A program made the translations under genes and the position numbers. From an uncultured Lactobacillus sp. (GTDB lineage: Bacteria > Bacillota > Bacilli > Lactobacillales > Lactobacillaceae): DNA of 5,059 nt. Of this stretch, positions 1-5,059 are shown one piece after another (within the stretch, counting starts at the first letter, position 1; each line of letters starts with the position of its first letter). The stretch covers positions 1-5,059 of the forward strand of contig CALYQE010000131.1 of assembly GCA_945281075.1 (NCBI GenBank). Direction: 5' to 3'. The notes under the pieces are model-generated. The model was not told the origin of the DNA, searched no databases, and saw nothing but the letters and a program-made list of their open reading frames with translations.

Positions 1-2
1 GT

Positions 3-695
3 GTTAAAGAATTGCTAAAATATGGACTCAACTGTGCCTTAGTTACGTATGGTCAGGCTCAATTATTTTCGAAAGATTTAATTGATGTTCCAACAGTTTT
101 AAGAGTAGATGGCTCGGTCAATGTCTTTGATAATACCGTTCCAAATACAGCTCAGTTTTTCGACGTTACTGATGCTTTGAAACTTGGAGCCAGTGGAGTA
201 GTCTGCATGACATTTCCAGGAGCTCCAGACGGTAGAGAAGAATTTTCTCATAAAATGTTAGCTAAATTGTCTAAACAAGGAGAAGAATGGAATGTTCCAG
301 TGATTGCAGAAACTCTTCCTTGCTCCTATCCGGTTTTAGATAAATACCCTAACTCTAATAATCCAGATTATATAAAAACGGCCGCACGATTAGGAGTTGA
401 ATATGGAGCAGACGTTATTAAAACAAGATTTACAGGCAACGTAGAAGTTGATCGCAAAATCGTTGAAAATACTATTCGCCCTGCAGTCGCCTTAGGCGGA
501 CCAAAAACTGACAATAAAACATATTTTGAATATGTTCATAATTTGATGGAAGCAGGCGTTAAAGGTATTGCTACGGGAAGGAACATTACTCAAGACCCTA
601 ATCCAATTGGCAAGGTTGCTGCTTTATCGGCTATTGTCCATGACGAAAAATCAGTCGAAGAAGCTCTACAGATATATTCAGAAACAAGATCATAA
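3..695 (+). CDS. DhnA/LsrF-type class I aldolase (DeoC/LacD superfamily), 5' end cut off
   Basis: This is the C-terminal 230 residues of a class I (Schiff-base) aldolase. The frame is open to the left edge, so the start lies outside; the TTG at nt 12 is internal. Relatives such as LsrF and archaeal-type fructose-bisphosphate aldolase are about 260-290 residues, so roughly 40-60 N-terminal residues are missing. The likely Schiff-base lysine lies in GADVIKTRFTG (codon nt 420-422). The C-terminal phosphate-binding loops of the TIM barrel are visible as LGGPK and GIATGRNI, followed by the family-typical NPIGKVAALSAIVH segment and an EALQIY helix. The RVDGSV and FPGAPDGREE segments sit in earlier strands. 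The family cleaves phosphorylated ketoses or related compounds in the cytoplasm; LsrF instead acts as a thiolase on an AI-2 breakdown product. Next to an FGGY kinase and a PTS permease, a role in cleaving a phosphorylated sugar is likely. Family is confident, substrate unknown. Confidence 0.88.
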   Translation, partial: VKELLKYGLNCALVTYGQAQLFSKDLIDVPTVLRVDGSVNVFDNTVPNTAQFFDVTDALKLGASGVVCMTFPGAPDGREEFSHKMLAKLSKQGEEWNVPVIAETLPCSYPVLDKYPNSNNPDYIKTAARLGVEYGADVIKTRFTGNVEVDRKIVENTIRPAVALGGPKTDNKTYFEYVHNLMEAGVKGIATGRNITQDPNPIGKVAALSAIVHDEKSVEEALQIYSETRS

Positions 696-789
696 GATCA
701 AAACTCAGAAATTTTCTTTAATTTAATAAGAATTAAACCAAGTTTATAGCTTAATAGCAATTTTTGATATTTATATTGGAGGAAATTAG
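696..789 (+). promoter_or_regulatory. 94-nt AT-rich intergenic leader before the GlpP-like gene
   Basis: This is the only long gap in the window and separates the aldolase from the five-gene run. It holds an AT-only inverted repeat (nt 717-723 TTTAATT against 731-737 AATTAAA, 7-nt loop) and a weak promoter-like pair: TTTATA at 743-748 and GATATT at 766-771, 17 nt apart, each 4/6 to consensus. In DNA this AT-rich such matches arise easily by chance. No GC-rich hairpin followed by a T-run is present, so there is no sign of an intrinsic terminator for the aldolase gene. The gap ends in a strong Shine-Dalgarno, GGAGG at 778-782, 7 nt before the ATG at 790. Control here is inferred from position, not demonstrated. 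Confidence 0.35.
717..737. repeat. Short AT-only inverted repeat
   Basis: TTTAATT (717-723) and AATTAAA (731-737) are perfect reverse complements around the 7-nt loop TAATAAG. The stem has no G:C pair and the following bases (CCAAG) are not a T-run, so it would be a poor terminator. It could be an operator half-site pair or chance. It lies 22 nt after the aldolase stop codon. Confidence 0.3.
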
Positions 790-1335
790 ATGCGGCAAAA
801 TAAAATAATTATCCCCTCAGTGAGAGAGCTCAAATTCTTACAAATAGCTTGTAAAACAAAGGCATCAGTCATTCTTTTGAGCAACACTGACATCGGAAAC
901 TTAATTCAACAAACTTCTTATGTCCATAAGTATAAAAAGAAGGCCTTTGTACATTTGGAATTAGTAGCTGGCTTTGCACCAGATGCCAAAGGCTTAAGAC
1001 TGCTAAAAAATATGTACCATGTTGACGGGGTTTTTACTACTAATATACAAGCTGGCAATATTGCCAAGAATATCGGGTTAACAGTTATTTACCGCTTCTT
1101 CTTAATTGACAGCCGTTCTCTAAAAAGAACAAGTGCAATTTTAGAAAACAATAAGTTTGATGCTATTGAAGTTCTTCCTGCATGCTGTGCAATCATCGAA
1201 TCAAATAGTTTAGCAAAATTAAAGAGAGATTCTAAATTACTTGCTGGTGGCTTCATTAATACTATGAATATGGTTGATCAAATTTTTAAATTGGGATTTT
1301 CTGGAATTACAACTAGCAACAGAAAACTTTGGTAA
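790..1335 (+). CDS. GlpP-family glycerol-3-phosphate-responsive antiterminator-like protein
   Basis: This complete 181-residue cytoplasmic protein matches the GlpP family in length and motif order. Visible motifs are IIIPSVREL (6-14), HLELVAGF (55-62), VDGVFTTN (78-85), RFFLIDS (102-108), IEVLPA (126-131), LAGGFINT (151-158) and the family's characteristic end, GITTSNRKLW (172-181). In Bacillus subtilis, GlpP with glycerol-3-phosphate promotes read-through of a leader terminator in the glp genes. The fold is a TIM-barrel-like phosphate-binding domain. The ATG at 790 is fixed by GGAGG at 778-782. It stands first in a tight run with the kinase 18 nt downstream, and no glpF, glpK or glpD is nearby, so it probably regulates this sugar operon. 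Compared with GlpP as I recall it, arginines of the STR and GGLIRT motifs are asparagine here (N85, N157), suggesting a different ligand or lost glycerol-3-phosphate response. An enzymatic role cannot be excluded. Confidence 0.88.
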   Translation: MRQNKIIIPSVRELKFLQIACKTKASVILLSNTDIGNLIQQTSYVHKYKKKAFVHLELVAGFAPDAKGLRLLKNMYHVDGVFTTNIQAGNIAKNIGLTVIYRFFLIDSRSLKRTSAILENNKFDAIEVLPACCAIIESNSLAKLKRDSKLLAGGFINTMNMVDQIFKLGFSGITTSNRKLW

Positions 1336-1353
1336 TAAGAAAGGTGTGAAAAT

Positions 1354-2907
1354 ATGACTAAATACTTAATGGGTATCGACAATGGTGGTACCTCTACAAA
1401 GGCAGCTATTTATGATTCTGCTGGGCACGAAGTGGCCAAATCGACGATTTATACTGAAATGATAACGCCTCATGAATTTTGGACAGAAAGAGACATGTCC
1501 GAACTTAAGGAAGTCAATTTTAAAGTCATTCGAAACGTTTTAAAAAAATCAGGCATTAATTCTAAACAAGTTGCCGGAATTGGAATAACTGGTCACGGTA
1601 ACGGACTTTATTTAATAGGAAAAAACGGAACCTTTGTGCGCAATGGCATTATTTCTACCGATAATCGTGCTAACCAAATCGTAGAAAAATGGCTCTCTGA
1701 TGAAAAATATGAAACGATTGTTCGGCCTAGGACTTACGCGACAATCTGGAGTTCACAGCCAGCCTCACTTTTGAAATGGTTGGACGAGAACGAGCCTGAA
1801 ATTTATGACAAAACTGAATATGTCTTCATGATTACAGATTTGGTGCGTTACTGGCTTACAGGAAAGGCTGGTTTTGAAAAGTCAAATGCTAGTGGAACCT
1901 CGCTTTTTAATCAAAAAACCGAAAAACTTGACGAAAAAGTATTTGAATACTTTGGCATTACCAAATGGTTAAAAAAGATGCCTCCTATAGTCGAGTCCAC
2001 AGAAGAATGTGGAACAATTACTGAAGAGGTTAGTAAAAGAACTGGCCTGCATGAAGGTACACCTGTTGCTGGTGGGCTATTCGACATTACTGCAAGCGCC
2101 CTTTCGACGGGATTAGTTAGTCATAACCAACTATCAATTGTAACTGGAACTTGGAGCATTAACCAATATATCGATAACAAAATTTCAGTCGTTAAAGATT
2201 TATTTATGACATCTGATTACCCGATTGAAGGTGAGTACTTATTGACAGAGGCCTCACCAACCAGTGGTTCCAACTTGACTTGGTTCATTGATACCTTTAT
2301 GAAAGATCATTCTCAGCTATTAGAAATGGTTAATAATGACAGTAGCATATATGACTATTGTTCAAAATTAGTGGCATCAGTTAAACCATGGGAAAGCAAG
2401 CTGATTTTCTATCCATTTATTTTTGGTTCGAATGCAGGAATCACTAATTCATCCGCCGGTTTTATTGGAGCAACGAAAGATACATCCCTTGCACAATTTG
2501 TAAATGCAATATACGAGGGTGTTTGCTTTGCTCATAAAGCCCACGTTGAAAAGCTTGCAAAAATAAATACAAATATACTAAGTTCACCAATACACATAGC
2601 TGGAGGTATTACTAATTCGGATGTTTGGCTACAAATGTTTGCGGATATTTTTCAAAAACCTCTTGAATTGGTTAACGTGAAAGAAAATGGTGCCATGGGA
2701 TCGTCCATGGCTGCAGGAGTAATGTCTGGATTATTCTCGGACTTTTCATCTGCATCAAAGAATATGGTTCATATTTCTAGGACTATCTTGCCAAACCCAA
2801 AATTGGCTGAAGTCTATAGAGAAAAGTATGAATTGTATCAACAAGTTGTGAAAGACCAATCTTTCGTCTGGAACGATATCGGAAATGCAAAATTAGCAAC
2901 AGTATAG
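1354..2907 (+). CDS. lyxK: FGGY-family carbohydrate kinase, L-xylulokinase (LyxK)-like
   Basis: This 517-residue ATP-dependent sugar kinase has the normal FGGY length (about 480-520) and both actin-like domains. The first phosphate loop is GIDNGGTSTK (7-16). The substrate-side motif WTERDM (43-48) closely matches WAERDM of E. coli LyxK, and STDNRA (101-106) its SSDRRA. The catalytic base is D244 in GGLFDITASAL. The second phosphate region is SIVTGTWSIN (261-270), followed by TEASPTSGSNLTW (298-310) and FGSNAG (357-362), both very LyxK-like. The adenosine motif is IAGGITNSDVWLQMFADIF (415-433). E. coli LyxK phosphorylates L-xylulose and also 3-keto-L-gulonate; the substrate here may be a related ketose. 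ATG at 1354 is preceded by AAGGTG (1341-1346), 7 nt away. It lies 18 nt after the GlpP-like gene and 29 nt before the dehydrogenase. FGGY family membership is near certain; the lyxK symbol reflects similarity, not proven substrate. AI-2 kinase LsrK is a less likely alternative. Confidence 0.9.
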   Translation: MTKYLMGIDNGGTSTKAAIYDSAGHEVAKSTIYTEMITPHEFWTERDMSELKEVNFKVIRNVLKKSGINSKQVAGIGITGHGNGLYLIGKNGTFVRNGIISTDNRANQIVEKWLSDEKYETIVRPRTYATIWSSQPASLLKWLDENEPEIYDKTEYVFMITDLVRYWLTGKAGFEKSNASGTSLFNQKTEKLDEKVFEYFGITKWLKKMPPIVESTEECGTITEEVSKRTGLHEGTPVAGGLFDITASALSTGLVSHNQLSIVTGTWSINQYIDNKISVVKDLFMTSDYPIEGEYLLTEASPTSGSNLTWFIDTFMKDHSQLLEMVNNDSSIYDYCSKLVASVKPWESKLIFYPFIFGSNAGITNSSAGFIGATKDTSLAQFVNAIYEGVCFAHKAHVEKLAKINTNILSSPIHIAGGITNSDVWLQMFADIFQKPLELVNVKENGAMGSSMAAGVMSGLFSDFSSASKNMVHISRTILPNPKLAEVYREKYELYQQVVKDQSFVWNDIGNAKLATV

Positions 2908-2936
2908 GAAGCATAAACATCTTTAAAGGAGAAAAA

Positions 2937-3698
2937 ATGGAATTAGGCTTAAAAGGTAAAAAAGCACTGGTAACTGGTGGCGCTACGGGTTTAGGACAGC
3001 AATTTGTTTTGGCTTTAGCTAAAGAAGGCGTCACAGTTGTTTTTAGCTTTCTTAGTGAAAATGAACACCCAGAATTAACAGAAGAAAAAGTGAAAGAAGA
3101 AACTAATCAAAAGGCTTATGGCTTGAAAGCAGACCTTTCTCAAGTTGAAGAAGCTAGGAAGCTATTCGATGAGGCTCATGAAAAATTAGGTCAAATTGAT
3201 ATTTTAGTAAACAACGCCGGAATTTGGTTAAGCGGAATGGTTACAGAAATTAAAGACAAAGATTGGGATTTAGAATTAGAAACCAATTTAAGAGCACCTT
3301 TTTTACTCGCACAAAGATTTGCAATTGCTGCAAACAAAGAAAACCATGGTGGCCACGTCTTAAATGTAACTAGTCAGGCAGCATATTACGGTTCAACCAC
3401 TGGACATTCTCATTATGCTGCTTCTAAAGCTGGGCTAATCGCTTTTAATGCTTCATTTGCTCGTGAGCAAGCTAAGAATAAAATCAACAGCAATAATATT
3501 GCAATTGGAATCATGCACACCAGAATGATTCAAGCTAACCTTGATAAAAATCCTAACTATTATGTAAACAGGATTCCAATGGGTAGAGTTGTCGAGCCCA
3601 ATGAAATCGCAAAAATGGGAACACTGCTGGTTTCTGATGTATACAGCTATATGACAGGGGCAACGGTTGACCTTACTGGTGGAATGTTAATGCACTAA
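2937..3698 (+). CDS. Short-chain dehydrogenase/reductase (classical SDR)
   Basis: This 253-residue NAD(P)-dependent oxidoreductase has the usual classical SDR length. The cofactor loop TGGATGLG is at 13-20, the adenine-contact Asp at D66 (KADLS), and NNAG at 92-95. The catalytic tetrad is complete: N117 (TNLRAPF), S146 (VTSQAA), Y160 and K164 (YAASK). The C-terminus has PMGRVVEPNEIAKMGTLL and TGATVDLTGGM, typical of the KduD, gluconate 5-dehydrogenase and FabG-like groups. The end of the second strand (VVFSFLSEN, 34-42) lacks the Asp that usually marks NAD preference, which weakly suggests NADP. ATG at 2937 follows a strong AAAGGAG (2925-2931) by 5 nt. It is 29 nt after the kinase and 23 nt before the hydroxyacid dehydrogenase, so it most likely interconverts a sugar alcohol, ketose or sugar acid in the same pathway. 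A fatty-acid role (FabG) is unlikely from context. Substrate unknown. Confidence 0.93.
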   Translation: MELGLKGKKALVTGGATGLGQQFVLALAKEGVTVVFSFLSENEHPELTEEKVKEETNQKAYGLKADLSQVEEARKLFDEAHEKLGQIDILVNNAGIWLSGMVTEIKDKDWDLELETNLRAPFLLAQRFAIAANKENHGGHVLNVTSQAAYYGSTTGHSHYAASKAGLIAFNASFAREQAKNKINSNNIAIGIMHTRMIQANLDKNPNYYVNRIPMGRVVEPNEIAKMGTLLVSDVYSYMTGATVDLTGGMLMH

Positions 3699-3705
3699 GA
3701 TTTTA

Positions 3706-3715
3706 GAAAGAAGAG
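3706..3715 (+). promoter_or_regulatory. Weak Shine-Dalgarno of the hydroxyacid dehydrogenase
   Basis: GAAAGAAGAG is purine-rich but has no GGAG core, unlike the GGAGG, AAAGGAG and GGAG sites before the GlpP-like, SDR and permease genes. It is 6 nt from the ATG at 3722. It may lower translation of this gene or rely on coupling to the SDR gene, which ends 23 nt upstream. Confidence 0.45.
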
Positions 3716-3721
3716 TTAAAT

Positions 3722-4723
3722 ATGAAAATAATCGCTTTTGGTGACAATCTGATTACCCCCGAAATGCTAAGCACGGGATTAAAGCAATTTGAAGAAAATG
3801 GCGACTTAGTTGAAATTAGAGACTGGAGCCACGAGACAGTTGAAGACTTACAAACTGACAATATCAAAATCGAACAAGAAGGTGCCAATGCCGTAGACAT
3901 TGCCAGTCACGACTTGCTCAAAAGTATTAAAGATTTTGATATGATTATTACCCAATTTATGCCTATAGGAAAAAAGGTAATTGATCAAGCCAAAAATCTT
4001 AAATATATTGGCGTTCTAAGAGGTGGTACTGAAAATGTAGATAACAAATATGCACAAAGTAAAGGCATAAAAGTTATCAACACTGCTGGCCGTAATGCGC
4101 GTGCTGTTGCAGAATTCACAGTTGGCATGATACTTTCTGAGACAAGAAATATTGCACGTACAAATGCAAAGATGCATGAAGATATTTGGTTCAAGGACTT
4201 CCCTAATAAAGACAATATTCCTGAAATCGGTGGCAAGACTATTGGAATCATTGGTTTCGGTCATATTGGACAATTAGTAGCTAAATTTTTAAGTGGCTTT
4301 GACGCTAAAATCATTTACTATGATCCATATGTTCAAAAAACAAATTTAAATGCTAAAAAGGTTGACAGCATTGCTTACCTTCTCAGTTGTTCTGATATTA
4401 TAACAATTCACATGAGAGCAACAGAAGAAACTCATCGCATCATTGACGAGGATATGTTTGAAATAATGAAACCAAATGCATACTTTATCAATACTGCTCG
4501 CTCTGCTCTGGTTGACGAAAAAGCACTGATCTCGGCATTAAAAGAAGGTAGAATAGCTGGTGCAGCAATTGATACTTTTGACAAGGAACCTCTTCCAGCA
4601 GATTCTGAATTTTTAGGTTTAAAGAATGTCACTTTAACCTCGCATTTAGCGGGTTCGACAGCTGATGCTTTCAAAAACACTCCAAAATTGTTCGCTCAAA
4701 GATTTTTAGATAGGCAAAAATAA
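3722..4723 (+). CDS. D-isomer-specific 2-hydroxyacid dehydrogenase (phosphoglycerate dehydrogenase-like)
   Basis: This 333-residue cytoplasmic NAD(P)-dependent dehydrogenase is within the normal family length (about 310-340), with no C-terminal ACT domain as in long SerA proteins. The split catalytic domain comes first, with the substrate loop LRGGTENVDN (99-108). The Rossmann domain carries GFGHIG (178-183), with D201 (YYDPY) at the end of the second strand, favouring NAD. The catalytic set is complete: R260 (NTARSALVDE), E289 (DTFDKEP) and H308 (TSHLAGST). The residue after the arginine is Ser where Gly is usual (NxxRG). These enzymes interconvert 2-keto and D-2-hydroxy acids. Its place in a sugar operon rather than with serC suggests a sugar-acid or phospho-sugar-acid substrate, not serine synthesis; this is inference. 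The ATG at 3722 has only a weak purine-rich site. It sits 23 nt after the SDR and 30 nt before the permease gene. Confidence 0.9.
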   Translation: MKIIAFGDNLITPEMLSTGLKQFEENGDLVEIRDWSHETVEDLQTDNIKIEQEGANAVDIASHDLLKSIKDFDMIITQFMPIGKKVIDQAKNLKYIGVLRGGTENVDNKYAQSKGIKVINTAGRNARAVAEFTVGMILSETRNIARTNAKMHEDIWFKDFPNKDNIPEIGGKTIGIIGFGHIGQLVAKFLSGFDAKIIYYDPYVQKTNLNAKKVDSIAYLLSCSDIITIHMRATEETHRIIDEDMFEIMKPNAYFINTARSALVDEKALISALKEGRIAGAAIDTFDKEPLPADSEFLGLKNVTLTSHLAGSTADAFKNTPKLFAQRFLDRQK

Positions 4724-4740
4724 CTTTCTTATTTTAGAAT

Positions 4741-4746
4741 GGAGAA
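4741..4746 (+). promoter_or_regulatory. Shine-Dalgarno deciding the permease start
   Basis: GGAGAA lies 7 nt before the ATG at 4754. An in-frame ATG at 4739 would add five residues (MENFT), but it overlaps this site and has no purine-rich site of its own upstream (the preceding bases are TTATTTTAGA). The 4754 start is therefore preferred. Confidence 0.65.
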
Positions 4747-4753
4747 CTTTACA

Positions 4754-5059
4754 ATGACATTTATTAACACTATTGTTAGCTTAGGCTCTTCAGTAATGAT
4801 GCCTATTATCTTTTTTATCGTTGGCATAATTTTTAGAATGAGTCCATCAAAGGCCTTCAAAGCTGGCATGCTTGTTGGCGTTGGCTTTACTGGCGTTTCG
4901 ATGGTTATTAACTTAATGTTGAACGCTTTAGGTCCTGCATCTAAAGCAATGGTTACACGATTAGGTTTAAAATTAACTGTAACAGACGTTGGATGGGGAA
5001 CGGCATCAACAATTGGCTGGGGATCATCCATTATGCTGGTTACTGTGATTGGATTCATA
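4754..5059 (+). CDS. gatC: PTS galactitol-family EIIC permease (GatC/SgcC-like), 3' end cut off
   Basis: These are the first 102 codons, open to the right edge, of an integral membrane sugar permease; family members are usually about 420-460 residues. The N-terminus matches GatC closely: LGSSVMMPIIFFIVG (10-24) forms the first membrane helix, and KAFKAGMLVGVGFTGVSMVI (33-52) covers a short loop and most of the second helix. LGPASKAM (59-66) and LKLTVTDVGWGTAS (72-85) parallel E. coli GatC's IGPAAKAM and LNLHVVDVGWPGSS. A further membrane stretch begins near residue 90. EIIC forms the substrate channel and normally needs EIIA and EIIB; neither is visible, so they may lie downstream, elsewhere, or be absent. 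It follows the hydroxyacid dehydrogenase by 30 nt, placing it in the same operon as the importer. The family serves galactitol, pentitols and other sugars, so the symbol denotes the family, not galactitol use. Confidence 0.88.
   Translation, partial: MTFINTIVSLGSSVMMPIIFFIVGIIFRMSPSKAFKAGMLVGVGFTGVSMVINLMLNALGPASKAMVTRLGLKLTVTDVGWGTASTIGWGSSIMLVTVIGFI

Noticed and set aside
12..14. TTG as a possible start of the aldolase
   Set aside because: The frame is open to the window edge and the protein would lack the family's N-terminal portion; there is also no Shine-Dalgarno in the visible 11 nt.
707..717. Small palindrome AGAAATTTTCT after the aldolase stop
   Set aside because: It has five-base arms with a one-base centre, so it cannot form a hairpin, and no G:C-rich stem or T-run accompanies it.
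743..771. Promoter-like TTTATA, 17 nt, GATATT
   Set aside because: Both hexamers match only 4/6 in very AT-rich DNA, so it is not called as a separate promoter and is only noted in the leader entry.
1529..1543. cre-like sequence (TTCGAAACGTTTTAA) in the kinase gene
   Set aside because: It has the central AACGTT but misses the key outer G and C of the CcpA-site consensus, and lies inside a coding region.
2783..3034. Minus-strand open frame across the kinase-SDR junction
   Set aside because: It runs antisense through the kinase end and the SDR cofactor loop, has no recognisable motifs and no supporting Shine-Dalgarno; it is a shadow of the real genes.
3985..4273. Two overlapping minus-strand open frames inside the hydroxyacid dehydrogenase
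   Set aside because: They are antisense to a well-conserved Rossmann-domain protein, carry no motifs, and are common by chance opposite such genes.
4729..5058. Minus-strand open frame of 109 codons over the permease start
   Set aside because: The opposite strand encodes a clear GatC N-terminus with a Shine-Dalgarno. The antisense product is low-complexity, rich in Pro, Thr, Ile and Lys.

Overview
The window is AT-rich (about 35-40% GC by eye) and densely coding, with every supported gene on the + strand. Shine-Dalgarno sites are purine-rich and gaps are short. Together with the gene families (GlpP-type antiterminator, galactitol-type PTS permease, FGGY kinase), this points to a low-GC Firmicute, most likely a lactic acid bacterium of the Lactobacillales. 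That placement is inferred from composition and gene content; no marker gene is present.

Layout: (1) nt 3-695, the C-terminal part of a DhnA/LsrF-type class I aldolase cut by the left edge. (2) nt 696-789, a 94-nt AT-rich gap, the only sizeable intergenic space and the likeliest place for internal control. (3) nt 790-1335, a GlpP-family antiterminator-like protein. (4) nt 1354-2907, an FGGY carbohydrate kinase resembling L-xylulokinase LyxK. (5) nt 2937-3698, a classical short-chain dehydrogenase. (6) nt 3722-4723, a D-isomer-type 2-hydroxyacid dehydrogenase. (7) nt 4754 to the right edge, the first 102 codons of a galactitol-family PTS EIIC permease. Gaps between genes 3 and 7 are only 18-30 nt, so these five are almost certainly one operon; the aldolase may be its upstream member or the end of an adjoining related unit.

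Together the genes look like a catabolic operon for a polyol, rare ketose or sugar acid. The permease brings the substrate in, the two NAD(P)-dependent dehydrogenases adjust its oxidation state, the kinase phosphorylates a keto-sugar, and the aldolase could cleave the phosphorylated product to small intermediates. The GlpP-like protein would regulate the operon. The true substrate cannot be read from the sequence. No RNA genes, mobile elements, CRISPR arrays or convincing terminators were seen. The points of interest are the unusual enzyme combination and a GlpP homologue with altered putative ligand-contact positions outside a glycerol operon.
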